From Amycolatopsis sp. A133 (GTDB lineage Bacteria > Actinomycetota > Actinomycetes > Mycobacteriales > Pseudonocardiaceae): 64,000 nucleotides of DNA. A model generated the notes under the pieces. The model saw nothing but the letters and a program-made list of their open reading frames with translations. It had not been told where the DNA came from and ran no database searches. The stretch spans positions 137,890-201,889 of the forward strand of contig NZ_JAVHJU010000036.1 in NCBI RefSeq assembly GCF_031082405.1, given 5' to 3'. Made by a program: the position numbers and the translations under genes. Positions within the stretch are counted from its first letter, which is position 1. Each line of letters opens with the position of its first letter. Below, in pieces: positions 1-8,941 of this stretch.

Positions 1-2514
1 ATCGGCTGGTCGGCCGAGAGCCCGCTGGTGATCTGCGTCGACGACGCCCACCACGCCGACCCCGCGTCGCTGCAGTTCCTGCAGCACATGGCCCGGCGCA
101 TCCGGCCGGCCCGGGTGCTCGTCCTGCTCGCCGAACGGGCGGACCCGGGCGAACGGCGCCCGGTGCGCCACGTCGACCTCATGCGGCGGCCGCACTGCCG
201 CCAGCTGCGGCTGGCGCCGTTGTCCCGCAACGGCGTCGGCGTCCTGCTGGCCGGCAAGCTCGACGAGGGCACGGCCCGCGCGCTGGCCGCGGAGTGCTTC
301 GCGGTCAGCGGCGGCAACCCGCTGCTGGCCACCGCGCTGGTGCACGACACCCGGATCGCCGGCACGGGCGAGGTCGTCGCCGGGGCCGCCTACCGGCACG
401 CGGTGCTCAGCTGCCTGCACTCCAGCGAGCCGCGGGCGCTCGAGCTCGCCCGGGCGCTCGCCGTCCTCGGCGACGACGAGCAGTCGCAGATCTCGCTGGC
501 CGGCGGCATGGTCTCCTTCGCGCCGGCCACCACCGAGCCGGTGCGCCGGGCGCTGGAATCCGCCGGCGTCCTCGACGGGCACCGGTTCCGGCACGCCGAG
601 GCCCGCGTCGCGGTGCTCGACGAGCTCGACCCCGGCGTCCGGTCGGCCCTGCACGGCCAGGCCGCCCGGCTGCTGTTCGACCAGGGCGCCCGCCCGACCG
701 CCATCGCCGCCCACGTGGTGGCGGGGAACGTCGACGAACCGTGGACCGAGCACCTGCTGTCCGAGGCCTCGGAGGCGGCGCTGCTCGAGGACGACGTCGA
801 ACTGGCCCGCGCCTGCATCGCGATGGCCGGCCGCTGCTGCACCGACGACCGCGACCGGGCGATCGCCAAGGCGTCCCTGGCGGACATCGAATGGCGGACC
901 ACCCCGGCGAAGGCGATGCGCCGGCTGCCGGAGCTGGTGCACGCGACCCGCGCCGGTCACCTGCCCGGCATCCGGGTCGTCGGCATCTTCGAGTTCCTGC
1001 TCTGGTTCGGCCGGGTCGACGAAGCCGTCGAGATCGCGAACGCGTTCGGCGACCTCGTCGACGGCCGCGACCGCCGCACCCGCGGCGAGCTGCTGACGTT
1101 GGCGTCGTGGCTGACCAGCTCGGTGCCGGGGATGCGGCACCTGGTCGAGCCGATGCTCGCCACGATCACCGGCGACACGACGGCACCGCAGCTCGGGCTC
1201 GCGGTGAACTCGCAGCTGAAGGCGATCGACGCGCTGACCAGCGCGGTCCGCGAAGGCCCGTCCGAGGCCGCCGTGCTCGACGCCGAGCAGGTGCTGGAAG
1301 GCACCCGGATGACCGACATCACGCTGCGGCACCTGGTGTTCGCGGCGACGGTGCTGATCTACGCCGAACGCCTCGACAAGGCCGCCACCTGGGCCGAGCA
1401 CCTGGTGGCGCAGGCCGCCGGCCGTCCGGCCCCGACCTGGCAGGCGTCGCTGGCGGAACTGCGCGCGGAAGTCGCCTTGCGGCAGGGCGACCTGCCGCTC
1501 GCGGCCCGCAACGCGGAGATCGCGCTGACGAAGATGACGCCGGAGGCGTGGGGCATCGGGGTCGGGGCACCGCTGGCGACCCTGCTGGCGGCGCTGACCG
1601 AGATGGGCCGCTTCGACGAAGCGGCGGAGCTGCTCAACCAGCCGGTGCCCGACGCGCTCGGCGAGACCCGGTTCGGCCTGCACTACCTGCACGCGCGTGG
1701 CCACTACTACCTCGCGACGGGCCGGCTGCCGACGGCGCTGAACGACTTCCTCGCCTGCGGGGAGCAGATGGCGCGCTGGGACCTGGACCAGCCGTCGCTG
1801 GTGCCGTGGCGCTCCAGCGCGGCGGAGGTCCACCTGAAGCTGGGTGACCGCGAGAAGGCCCGGGTGCTGGCCGAGGAGCAGGCCGCGAAGCTCGGCCCGG
1901 ACTGCGGCGACCGCACCCGCGGCATCACGCTGCGGACGCTGGCGCTCGTGGCCGACCCGGCCCGGCGGCCGAAGCTGATGCAGGAAGCGGTGGACGTGCT
2001 CGAGAAGTCCGGCGCCAAGCTGGAGCTGGCCCGGACGCTGGCCGAGCTGAGCCGGGCATGCCAGGCGGGCGGGGACGCCGCCACGGCTCGCACGGCGAGC
2101 CGCGACGCCCGGGTGCTGGCCAAGGAGTGCGGGGCGGAGCTGCTGCGGAAGACGCTGCTCGACGGCGGGGACGACGACGTCGTGGTCTCCCTCCGCGGTG
2201 CGGTGGCCCCCGCCGACGTCAAGCTGCTGACCGACGCCGAACAACGCGTCGGCTGGCTGGCCGCGCGCGGGCACACCAACCGGGAGATCGCCAGCCAGCT
2301 CTACATCACCGTCAGCACGGTGGAGCAGCACCTGACGCGGGTGTACCGCAAGCTGAGCGTCAGCCGGCGGCGCGACCTGGCGGCGGAACCGCAGCTGCGG
2401 GTACCGGAGCAGCAGGAGCGCCTGCCGGGGATGGCCCGGCAGGTCGCGGTCAACCACCGGGCGCCGGCGCCCCCGGTGCGCCGTCCACTGAGGCCGGTGC
2501 CGCCGGTTCGCTGA
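1..2514 (+). CDS. LAL/LuxR-family ATP-binding transcriptional regulator, 5' end missing
   Basis: Frame 1 is open from the first base of the window, so the gene begins upstream; 837 residues are visible. The protein opens with a Walker-B-like strand (LVICVDDAHHAD at residues 9-20 of the visible part), typical of the AAA/NB-ARC ATPase region of large LAL regulators. A long helical, TPR-like middle follows. A LuxR/NarL-type helix-turn-helix sits near the C-terminus (nt 2220-2390, with the hallmark GHTNREIASQLYITVSTVEQHL). The Walker A segment and roughly the first 100 residues are expected to lie left of the window. A proline/arginine-rich tail of about 50 residues follows the HTH. LAL proteins are common pathway-specific activators of macrolide and polyene clusters, so this is the best candidate for controlling the genes to its right. 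A strong hairpin follows the stop codon. Confidence 0.9.
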   Translation: MGWSAESPLVICVDDAHHADPASLQFLQHMARRIRPARVLVLLAERADPGERRPVRHVDLMRRPHCRQLRLAPLSRNGVGVLLAGKLDEGTARALAAECFAVSGGNPLLATALVHDTRIAGTGEVVAGAAYRHAVLSCLHSSEPRALELARALAVLGDDEQSQISLAGGMVSFAPATTEPVRRALESAGVLDGHRFRHAEARVAVLDELDPGVRSALHGQAARLLFDQGARPTAIAAHVVAGNVDEPWTEHLLSEASEAALLEDDVELARACIAMAGRCCTDDRDRAIAKASLADIEWRTTPAKAMRRLPELVHATRAGHLPGIRVVGIFEFLLWFGRVDEAVEIANAFGDLVDGRDRRTRGELLTLASWLTSSVPGMRHLVEPMLATITGDTTAPQLGLAVNSQLKAIDALTSAVREGPSEAAVLDAEQVLEGTRMTDITLRHLVFAATVLIYAERLDKAATWAEHLVAQAAGRPAPTWQASLAELRAEVALRQGDLPLAARNAEIALTKMTPEAWGIGVGAPLATLLAALTEMGRFDEAAELLNQPVPDALGETRFGLHYLHARGHYYLATGRLPTALNDFLACGEQMARWDLDQPSLVPWRSSAAEVHLKLGDREKARVLAEEQAAKLGPDCGDRTRGITLRTLALVADPARRPKLMQEAVDVLEKSGAKLELARTLAELSRACQAGGDAATARTASRDARVLAKECGAELLRKTLLDGGDDDVVVSLRGAVAPADVKLLTDAEQRVGWLAARGHTNREIASQLYITVSTVEQHLTRVYRKLSVSRRRDLAAEPQLRVPEQQERLPGMARQVAVNHRAPAPPVRRPLRPVPPVR

Positions 2515-2527
2515 CCGGGCTGGGGAA

Positions 2528-2563
2528 AAGGAGCCGGGATCCCGCGCGGGGTCCCGGCTCCTT
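2528..2563 (+). terminator. Hairpin terminator after the LAL regulator
   Basis: A perfect 12-bp inverted repeat (arms 2528-2539 and 2552-2563, AAGGAGCCGGGA / TCCCGGCTCCTT) starts 14 nt after the regulator stop codon. A further CCC/GGG pairing lies inside the loop. There is no long T tract, as is usual in high-GC actinomycetes. It separates the regulator from the sugar operon. Confidence 0.75.
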
Positions 2564-2574
2564 CCGTTGCCGGG

Positions 2575-2595
2575 GCCCCTAGGCGCGCCCCTAGG
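2575..2595. promoter_or_regulatory. Direct repeat GCCCCTAGG x2, candidate operator of the sugar operon
   Basis: Two exact copies of GCCCCTAGG start 12 bp apart (2575-2583 and 2587-2595), about 200 bp upstream of the GDP-mannose dehydratase start. The same CCCCTA core recurs, paired, in the intergenic regions at 10970-10995 and 23687-23747, each in front of cluster operons. This suggests one regulator binding all three. The protein is unknown; the LAL regulator and the response regulator both carry LuxR/NarL-type HTH domains and are candidates. Confidence 0.5.
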
Positions 2596-2793
2596 TTTCC
2601 CCGCGGGGCCACTGACTTGGCGCCGGATTCATTGACAAAGAACCGGCGCCCCGCAAGCGTGGACCTTGTTGCCGGGCACCGGATTCGGCGCCCACAGCGC
2701 GATTTCGCGGCGGCAGGGTTGACCGGAGCTGCTCGCAAGGCGGCCGGACGACGCCACGGCGGGAGCTGCATTCGTGGCAAGGAAGGCACTTTC

Positions 2794-3825
2794 ATGGCGA
2801 AGCGGGCGTTGATCACGGGTATCACCGGGCAGGACGGGTCGTACCTGGCCGAGCACCTCCTGGCCGAGGGCTACCAGGTGTGGGGCCTGGTCCGCGGCCA
2901 GGCGAATCCGCGCAAGTCGCGGATCAGCAGGCTGGTCTCCGATCTCCACTTCGTGGAGGGGGACCTGATGGACCAGGTCAGTCTCGTGTCCGCGGTGGAC
3001 ATCGTGCAGCCGGACGAGGTGTACAACCTGGCGGCCATCTCGTTCGTGCCGATGTCGTGGCAGCAGCCCGAACTCACCACCGAGGTGAACGGCATGGGCG
3101 TGCTGCGGGTGCTCGAAGCGGTCCGGATGGTGTGCGGGCTGGACAAGTCCCGCCCCACGGGCGGCGGCGGGATCCGGTTCTACCAGGCGTCGTCGTCGGA
3201 GATGTACGGCAAGGTCGCCGAGACCCCGCAGAACGAGCAGACCATCTTCCACCCCCGCAGCCCCTACGGGGTCGCGAAGACCTACGGGCACTTCATCACC
3301 AAGAACTACCGCGAATCCTTCGGCATGTTCGGCGTTTCGGGCATCCTGTTCAACCACGAGTCGCCGCGCCGCGGCGCCGAGTTCGTCACCCGCAAGATCA
3401 CCATCGCCGTGGCGGAGATCAAACTGGGCCTGCGCGAAAAGCTCTACCTCGGCAACCTCGACGCGGTGCGCGACTGGGGCTTCGCCGGCGACTACGTCCG
3501 CGCGATGCACCTGATGCTGCAGCAGGACACGGCGACCGACTACGTGGTGGGCACCGGCCGGATGCACTCGGTCCGCGACGCCGTGGAAATCGCCTTCGAC
3601 ACGGTGGACCTGAACTGGCGCGACCACGTTGTCGTCGACCCGGCCCTGGTGCGGCCCGCGGAGGTCGAGACCCTCTGCGCCGACCCGGAAAAGGCCCGTG
3701 CCGAGCTCGGCTGGAAGCAGTCGGTCGACTTCGAGGAGCTCATGCGCATGATGGTCGAGGCCGACCTGCGGAAGGCGTCGAACGAGCACAAGTACAGCGA
3801 GCTGATGCTCGCCGGGAGCTGGTGA
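2794..3825 (+). CDS. GDP-mannose 4,6-dehydratase
   Basis: A 343-residue short-chain dehydrogenase of the extended type. It converts GDP-D-mannose to GDP-4-keto-6-deoxy-D-mannose, the branch point to mycosamine, perosamine and related sugars. Visible motifs are the Rossmann GITGQDGSYLAE (residues 9-20), catalytic SSS-E at 133-136, and the Tyr158/Lys162 pair in SPYGVAKTYGHF. NHESPRRG, also conserved in GMD enzymes, follows. The ATG at 2794 was chosen because GGAAGG lies 7 nt upstream and the Rossmann fold begins at once; a longer in-frame extension upstream is not supported. The stop overlaps the glycosyltransferase start. It resembles the DIII proteins (NysDIII, AmphDIII, PimJ) of polyene clusters in function and context. 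Confidence 0.92.
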   Translation: MAKRALITGITGQDGSYLAEHLLAEGYQVWGLVRGQANPRKSRISRLVSDLHFVEGDLMDQVSLVSAVDIVQPDEVYNLAAISFVPMSWQQPELTTEVNGMGVLRVLEAVRMVCGLDKSRPTGGGGIRFYQASSSEMYGKVAETPQNEQTIFHPRSPYGVAKTYGHFITKNYRESFGMFGVSGILFNHESPRRGAEFVTRKITIAVAEIKLGLREKLYLGNLDAVRDWGFAGDYVRAMHLMLQQDTATDYVVGTGRMHSVRDAVEIAFDTVDLNWRDHVVVDPALVRPAEVETLCADPEKARAELGWKQSVDFEELMRMMVEADLRKASNEHKYSELMLAGSW

Positions 3826-5180
3826 CGGCCGTGGCGCCCATCCTGTTCGCGTCGATCGCCGACGCCGGCATGATCAACCCGCTGCTCGTCATCGCCGGCG
3901 AGCTCGCCCGCCGTGGCGTGCCGGACCTGTACTTCGCGTCCACTGAGGACCGCCGGGCCGACGTCGAGGCGATTTCCGCCGACAACCCCGTCCGGTTCGT
4001 GTCGTTCGGGGAGCGGCTCGAGCGCCCGCCGGGCGAGTGGGACCCGGACCTCTACGCCGCGGCGACGCGGCCCGCGAAACCCGGCAGCCGCACCGCGCGG
4101 CCGCAGAACGTGATCGCCTACCTGAGCGGCGTCACCGACGCGAGCATCATGGTGACGATGTACCAGCGGGCGCTGGCCGTCGTCGACGAGGTGCAGCCGG
4201 CGCTGATGGTCATCGACTCCTCGAGCGTCTACCCCACGGACGCGGCGATCGCCCGGGGCATCCCGTACGTCTACAGCGTGCCGATCTCGGTGAGCGAGAT
4301 CTTCGCCGAGCGCCTGCCGCTGAGCTACCCGAGCCCGAACACCGGATTGCCGCGCGAGCTTTCCGGGCGCCAGAAGCTGGCGAACCTCTGGTTCCGGCTG
4401 CGGCTGCTGCACGGCATGCTGACGAAGGTGCCGGCGGTGCAGTTCACCAAGGCCCGCAAGGAAGCCGGCATCCTGAACGCCACCGCGGGCCAGTCCGGCT
4501 ACGCCGACCGCGCCCAGGCCATCCTGGGCTACTCGGTGTTCGGCATGGAGTACCCGTTCGACGCGGCGCCGTCGCACCTGCGCATGGTGGGCCCGGTCGT
4601 GCCGCCGCTGCCCGAAGCGGTGGAGCCGGACCCGGCCCTGTCGGCCTGGCTGGACGAGCACGAGTCGGTGGTGTACCTGGCGTTCGGCACCCACATGCGG
4701 CTGACGGCCCGGCAGGTGTCGGCGATCGCCGAGGCGGTGCGGCGGATCGGGCCCGAGCACCACGTGCTGTGGAAGCTGCCGAAGGCCCAGCGCGTCCACC
4801 TGCCGGCGGACCTGCCGCCGAACGTGCGCCTGGAGCACTGGGTGCCGTCGCAGTTCGACGTGCTGGCCCACCCGCACGTGCGCGCCTACTACCACCACGG
4901 CGGCGGCAACAGCGCGTACGAAGGCATCTACTTCGGCAAGCCGGGGCTGGTGCAGCCGTTCTGGATGGACTGCCACGACCACGCGGCCCGGGTCCTCGAC
5001 AGCGGGTGCGGGCTGGTGCTCTCGTACGAGGAGACGATCTCCGCGGACGCCATCGTCGCCAAGCTGCGCCGGGTGCTGGAGGAGAAGGAATTCACCGCGC
5101 ACGCCGAAGAGTGGGCGGACCGCTTCCGCTCGGCGGGCGGCGCCGGCGCCGCTGCCGACACCGTGCTGGCCGCGCTCTGA
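3822..5180 (+). CDS. Polyene-type glycosyltransferase (amino-deoxysugar transfer)
   Basis: A 452-residue GT-B fold glycosyltransferase of the GT1 type. The GTG start at 3822 shares bases with the upstream TGA (GTGA overlap) and has GGGAG a few bases before it; a second GTG at 3831 is possible. The C-terminal donor-binding region reads HHGGGNSAYEGIYFGKP followed by a QPFWMDCHDHA stretch. That combination, as I recall it, marks the DI glycosyltransferases (NysDI, AmphDI, PimK) that use GDP-mycosamine or GDP-perosamine rather than the TDP-sugar enzymes of most macrolides. Its place between the dehydratase and the aminotransferase supports transfer of a GDP-linked 6-deoxy amino sugar onto the polyketide. 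It is distinct from the MGT-type enzyme encoded at 8942-10135. Confidence 0.85.
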   Translation: MTAVAPILFASIADAGMINPLLVIAGELARRGVPDLYFASTEDRRADVEAISADNPVRFVSFGERLERPPGEWDPDLYAAATRPAKPGSRTARPQNVIAYLSGVTDASIMVTMYQRALAVVDEVQPALMVIDSSSVYPTDAAIARGIPYVYSVPISVSEIFAERLPLSYPSPNTGLPRELSGRQKLANLWFRLRLLHGMLTKVPAVQFTKARKEAGILNATAGQSGYADRAQAILGYSVFGMEYPFDAAPSHLRMVGPVVPPLPEAVEPDPALSAWLDEHESVVYLAFGTHMRLTARQVSAIAEAVRRIGPEHHVLWKLPKAQRVHLPADLPPNVRLEHWVPSQFDVLAHPHVRAYYHHGGGNSAYEGIYFGKPGLVQPFWMDCHDHAARVLDSGCGLVLSYEETISADAIVAKLRRVLEEKEFTAHAEEWADRFRSAGGAGAAADTVLAAL

Positions 5181-5191
5181 AGGGAAACGGA

Positions 5192-6244
5192 ATGTCCGTC
5201 AAGTATCCGGTCTCGCAGCCGTACCTGAACGGCGACGAGCTGGCGAACGTCACCGACGCCGTCACGAGCGGCTGGATCTCTTCGCAGGGCCCGTACGTGG
5301 AGCGCTTCGAGTCGGCGTTCGCGTCGTACAACGGAGTTTCGCACGGGGTGGCGTGTTCGTCCGGCACCACGGCGCTGACGCTGGCCCTGCGGGCGCTGGG
5401 CATCGGCCCGGGCGACGAGGTGATCGTCCCGGAGTTCACCATGATCGCGTCGGCGTGGGCGGTGACGTACACGGGCGCGACGCCGGTGTTCGTCGACTGC
5501 GGCGACGACCTCAACGTCGACGTGTCGCTGATCGAAGCGAAGATCACCCCGCGGACCAAGGCGATCATGCCGGTGCACGTCTACGGCCGCCGCTGTGACA
5601 TGGACACGATCATGGAGCTGGCGTACGAGTACAACTTGCGCGTGGTGGAGGATTCCGCCGAGGCGCACGGGGTGCGGCCGGTGGGGGACATCGCGTGCTT
5701 TTCGCTGTTCGCCAACAAGATCATCGCTTCGGGTGAGGGCGGCATCTGCCTGACGTCGGACGCGCGGCTGGCTTCGCAGATGAAGCACCTGCGGGGAATG
5801 GCGTTCAACCGGGACCACACGTTCCTGCACAAGAAGCTCGGGTACAACTTCCGCATGACGAACCTGCAGGCCGCGGTGGCCACGGCGCAGGTGGCCCAGC
5901 TGGACGAGATCCTGGAGCTGCGGGCGGCGATCGAGGCTCGTTACGACGCCGGGTTGCGGGACGTCGCCGGTGTCACGCTCATGCCTCGGCGGGATGTGCT
6001 GTGGATGTACGACCTCCGGTGTGAGCGCCGGGACGAGCTGAAGGACTTCCTCGCGTCGGAGGGGATCGAGACGCGGGTGTTCTTCAAGCCGATGAGCCGG
6101 CAGCCGATGTACCTCGATCCGGTGTGGACCTCCCTGAAGGCGAACCGCTTCGCCGAGGAGGGGTTGTACCTGCCGACGTACACGTCGTTGACCGAGGCCG
6201 ATCAGGAGTACATCACTTCGCGGGTGCGGAAGTTCTACGGGTAA
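5192..6244 (+). CDS. DegT/DnrJ/EryC1-family PLP sugar aminotransferase
   Basis: A 350-residue fold-type I aminotransferase. The PLP lysine is Lys176 in SLFANKIIASGEGGI, the glycine-rich end of the DegT signature. Asp154 in VVEDSAEAHG is expected to hold the PLP pyridine nitrogen. Length and order fit NysDII/AmphDII (GDP-mycosamine synthesis) or perosamine synthases (PerA/RfbE type). Which carbon is aminated cannot be settled by eye. No dedicated 3,4-ketoisomerase gene is visible, which also leaves perosamine (4-amino) or mycosamine (3-amino) open. It starts 11 nt after the glycosyltransferase stop, with AGGGAAACGG in front, and ends the operon before a strong hairpin. Confidence 0.9.
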   Translation: MSVKYPVSQPYLNGDELANVTDAVTSGWISSQGPYVERFESAFASYNGVSHGVACSSGTTALTLALRALGIGPGDEVIVPEFTMIASAWAVTYTGATPVFVDCGDDLNVDVSLIEAKITPRTKAIMPVHVYGRRCDMDTIMELAYEYNLRVVEDSAEAHGVRPVGDIACFSLFANKIIASGEGGICLTSDARLASQMKHLRGMAFNRDHTFLHKKLGYNFRMTNLQAAVATAQVAQLDEILELRAAIEARYDAGLRDVAGVTLMPRRDVLWMYDLRCERRDELKDFLASEGIETRVFFKPMSRQPMYLDPVWTSLKANRFAEEGLYLPTYTSLTEADQEYITSRVRKFYG

Positions 6245-6268
6245 GCGCCTTCACCGCTTGAACACGGG

Positions 6269-6300
6269 GCAGGCCCGTAGCCGGACGGCTACGGGCCTGC
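6269..6300. terminator. Bidirectional hairpin between convergent genes
   Basis: A perfect 14-bp inverted repeat (6269-6282 and 6287-6300, GCAGGCCCGTAGCC / GGCTACGGGCCTGC) with a 4-nt loop sits in the 60-bp gap between the aminotransferase and the convergent response regulator. It can stop transcription from both sides. Confidence 0.85.
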
Positions 6301-6304
6301 ACCC

Positions 6305-6964
6305 CTATCCCTGTCGTACCTTGCTGCTCAGGTAGGTCAGCACCGCCAGCACCCGCCGGTTGTCGTCCTCGTGCTGGGCCAGGTCCAGCTTCGTGAAGAT
6401 GCTCGCCGTGTGCTTGCCCACCGCGGCCTCGCTGATCGTCATCCGCTGGGCGATCGCCGCGTTCGAGCGGCCCTCGGCCATCAGCTCCAGCACCTGGCGC
6501 TCCCGGGGCGTCAACGCGTCCAGCGGGTCGCGGCGGGAACGGCTCGCCAGGAGCTTCGTGATGACCTCGGGATCCATCGCCGTGCCTCCCGCCGCCACCA
6601 TGCGGAGCGCGTCGACGAACTGGTCCGCGTTCAGCACCCGGTCCTTCAGCAGGTAACCGATCGCGCCCGCGCCGTCCGCCAGCAGCTCCCGCGCGTACGT
6701 CTGCTCCACGTGCTGGGACAGCACCAGCACCGGCAAGCCCGGTCGCCGCCGGCGGGCCTCCAGTGCCGCGCGGATGCCCTCGTCGCTGAACTTCGGCGGC
6801 AGCCGGACGTCCACCACCGCGATGTCCGGTGCGTGGTCCTCGACGGCCTTCAGCAGCTCCGTCGCGTTGCCGACCGCGGCCACGACGGTGAACCCGTGTG
6901 CTTCGAGCAGCCTCGTCATGCCGTCTCGAAGCAGGTAGAGATCCTCCGCGAGGACAACGCGCAC
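6305..6964 (-). CDS. NarL/FixJ-family response regulator
   Basis: 219 residues. The N-terminal receiver domain has acidic Glu7/Asp8, phospho-acceptor Asp52 (VVDVRLPP) and the conserved Lys107 (GYLLKD). The C-terminal LuxR-type HTH includes LTPRERQVLELMAEGRSNAAIA. The start is GTG at 6964 with AGGAG 7 nt upstream. The probable partner is the NarL-family histidine kinase encoded at 11101-12480 on the other strand, since no closer kinase is present. The gene lies last in the minus-strand block after the ABC exporter, 85 bp from the permease stop, so it may be co-transcribed with the exporter. Confidence 0.92.
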   Translation of the reverse strand: MRVVLAEDLYLLRDGMTRLLEAHGFTVVAAVGNATELLKAVEDHAPDIAVVDVRLPPKFSDEGIRAALEARRRRPGLPVLVLSQHVEQTYARELLADGAGAIGYLLKDRVLNADQFVDALRMVAAGGTAMDPEVITKLLASRSRRDPLDALTPRERQVLELMAEGRSNAAIAQRMTISEAAVGKHTASIFTKLDLAQHEDDNRRVLAVLTYLSSKVRQG

Positions 6965-7049
6965 GAACCGCTCCTGGGGTTCCGGGCCGGGCGGGGCCGG
7001 GCTGGGTGTCCCAACCGTACCGCCGGCGCAGCCGCCCGGTTACCCCGAG

Positions 7050-7847
7050 TCAGTCCAGCGCGCGCTTCAGGAACCCGGCGATCCCGAACGCGCCGGCGAT
7101 CACCGTGGCCACCACCATGACCAGCAGCGAAATCCACAGCGGGATCGACGGCACCTGGTCCGGCATCACCAGCCGCCGCAACGCCTCCGACACGTACGTG
7201 AGCGGGTTCGCCGCGCAGATCACCTGGAACCACCGCAAACCGGACAGGCTGAGCCACGGGAACTGCCCGGACCCGGTGAAGATCAGCGGGACCAGCAGGA
7301 TGGTGAACACCAGGTTGATGTGCCGGGGCGGCACGATCGTGCCCAGCACCATGCCGACGGCCGCGCCGGCCAGTGAACCCAGGGCGACGACCCCCGCCAC
7401 GGCCGGCAATACCGCCGGGTCCCAGCTGACGCCGTCGAGGATGAGCAGGCCGATCGGGATCATCACCAGGCCGGCGATGATCCCGCGGATCGCGCCGAAC
7501 AGCATCTTCTCCACCGCCACCAAGCGGATCGACAGCGGCGCGAGCAGCCGGTCCTCGATCTCCCGGGTCACCGAGAAGTCCAGCACCAGCGGGAGCGCGG
7601 TGTTCTGCAGCGCCCCGGTGAACGCGTTCATCGCCACCATGCCGGGCAGCAGGATCTGGGCGTACCCCGCGCCCGCGTAGCCGATCTGCGACAGCACCTT
7701 GCCGAAGATGAACAACAGGAACAGCGGCTGGATGAGCATCTGCGCCAGGAACGGCAGCAGCTCGCGCCCGGTGACGAAGAAGTCGCGGCCGAGCACGGCG
7801 AAGAACGCGCGGGCCTGGCCGGGCTGGGCGACGGTGGCGGCGGTCAT
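7050..7847 (-). CDS. ABC-2 type exporter permease (DrrB-like)
   Basis: A 265-residue membrane protein with about six hydrophobic segments and the layout of ABC-2 permeases of the DrrB kind (a conserved LVFTILLVPLIFTGSGQFP segment, then ANPLTYVSEALR). The start ATG at 7847 overlaps the TGA of the ATPase gene (ATGA), so the two are translationally coupled. With the ATPase it should form an exporter for the cluster product or its glucosylated form. The C-terminal tail is short. Confidence 0.88.
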   Translation of the reverse strand: MTAATVAQPGQARAFFAVLGRDFFVTGRELLPFLAQMLIQPLFLLFIFGKVLSQIGYAGAGYAQILLPGMVAMNAFTGALQNTALPLVLDFSVTREIEDRLLAPLSIRLVAVEKMLFGAIRGIIAGLVMIPIGLLILDGVSWDPAVLPAVAGVVALGSLAGAAVGMVLGTIVPPRHINLVFTILLVPLIFTGSGQFPWLSLSGLRWFQVICAANPLTYVSEALRRLVMPDQVPSIPLWISLLVMVVATVIAGAFGIAGFLKRALD

Positions 7848-8830
7848 CGGAGGTCCCGTCCGGTGATGGAGATGAACACGTCTTCGAGGGTGGGCTTGCC
7901 GAACGAGATGCCCGTGACCTCGCACCGCTCCCGGCCCAGCACGGCCAGGACACCCGGCAGCAGCGACGCCGGCTCGGCTTCGGTGTAGAGGCGGAACTGG
8001 ACGGCGTTCTCGTCGGCGGCGGCCCGGCCGGCGGCGGCGAGCCGCTCCACCCGGACGACGGACGGCACCTGTTCCAGTTCCTTGGCGACGGCTTCGGCGG
8101 GCGAATCGGCCAGGCCCACGCCCACGGTGAGGGTCGTGCTGCCGGGCAGCGACCGCGTCAGCGCGTCGGTGGTGTCGAGGGCGAGCAGCTTGCCGCGGTC
8201 GACGATGCCGACCCGGTCGCACAGCTTGGCCGCCTCTTCCATGTCGTGGGTGGTGACGACGACCGTGACGCCTTCGGCCGTCAGTTCGGCGACGCGCTCG
8301 TGCACGAACAACCGCGACTGCGGGTCCAGCCCGGTCGCGGGTTCGTCGAGGAACATCACCTTCGGCTTGTGCATCAGCGCGCGGGCGATCATCACGCGCT
8401 GGGCCTGGCCGCCGGACATCTCGTCGACCCGGGCCTTCGCCCGCGGGCCGAGGCCCATCCACTCGATCAGCTCGTCGGCCCGGCGGTGCCGCTGCGCCCG
8501 GCCCATGCCGTGGTAGGCGGCGTGGAACAGCAGGTTCTGCCGCACGGTCAGCGACTGGTCGAGGTTGTTGCGCTGCGGCACGACGGCCAGCGCCTGCCGG
8601 GCCGCCGTCGCGTGCTTGACGACGTCGATGCCGGCCACCTCGGCCCGGCCGGACGTCGGCAGCGCGCGGGTGGTCAGCATGCTGACCGTCGTCGTCTTGC
8701 CCGCGCCGTTGGGGCCCAGCAGGCCGAACACCTCGCCGGTGGCGATGGTGAAACCGAGGCCGTCGACCGCAGGCCGTTCTGCTTTCGGGTACCTCTTCAC
8801 GAGGTCCCGTACCACCACAGCGTCCTGCAC
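7844..8830 (-). CDS. ABC exporter ATPase (DrrA-like)
   Basis: 328 residues. Walker A is GPNGAGKTTT, the signature is MSGGQAQRV and Walker B is KVMFLDEPATGLDP; the H-loop is THDMEEA. A C-terminal domain of about 80 residues ends in FGKPTLEDVFISITGRDLR, as in DrrA-type drug-export ATPases. The GTG at 8830 was chosen over an upstream ATG because GGAGGA lies 5 nt before it and family homology begins there (VVVRDLVKRYP). The upstream ATG would also run through the putative terminator at 8872-8910. It is coupled to the permease by an ATGA overlap. Confidence 0.9.
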   Translation of the reverse strand: MQDAVVVRDLVKRYPKAERPAVDGLGFTIATGEVFGLLGPNGAGKTTTVSMLTTRALPTSGRAEVAGIDVVKHATAARQALAVVPQRNNLDQSLTVRQNLLFHAAYHGMGRAQRHRRADELIEWMGLGPRAKARVDEMSGGQAQRVMIARALMHKPKVMFLDEPATGLDPQSRLFVHERVAELTAEGVTVVVTTHDMEEAAKLCDRVGIVDRGKLLALDTTDALTRSLPGSTTLTVGVGLADSPAEAVAKELEQVPSVVRVERLAAAGRAAADENAVQFRLYTEAEPASLLPGVLAVLGRERCEVTGISFGKPTLEDVFISITGRDLR

Positions 8831-8871
8831 GCCGGTCCTCCAGGAGATCAATGTGGACGAAGAAGAGGTGA

Positions 8872-8910
8872 GGAAGGGCCGTGGTGCTGGGGGACAACCT
8901 CGGCCCTTCC
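8872..8910 (-). terminator. Hairpin between glycosyltransferase and exporter genes
   Basis: A perfect 10-bp inverted repeat (GGAAGGGCCG at 8872-8881 and CGGCCCTTCC at 8901-8910) with a 19-nt loop lies in the 111-bp gap after the glycosyltransferase stop. On the minus strand a pyrimidine-rich stretch (CACCTCTTCTTCG) follows. It probably ends, or attenuates, transcription of the glycosyltransferase operon before the exporter genes. Confidence 0.6.
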
Positions 8911-8941
8911 CCACAGGCGGCTGGTTCTGCGAACCAGCGGG

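Noticed and set aside
2617..2793. Extension of the GDP-mannose dehydratase upstream of 2794
   Set aside because: The added residues carry no homology, and the Rossmann motif follows the ATG at 2794, which has a good ribosome site.
6296..6306. A further CCCCTA motif at about 6301-6306
   Set aside because: It is a single copy inside the terminator and stop region of convergent genes, not in a promoter position, so probably chance.
8831..8914. N-terminal extension of the ABC ATPase from the ATG at 8914
   Set aside because: It overlaps the putative hairpin at 8872-8910, while the GTG at 8830 has a GGAGGA site and matches the start of the family homology.
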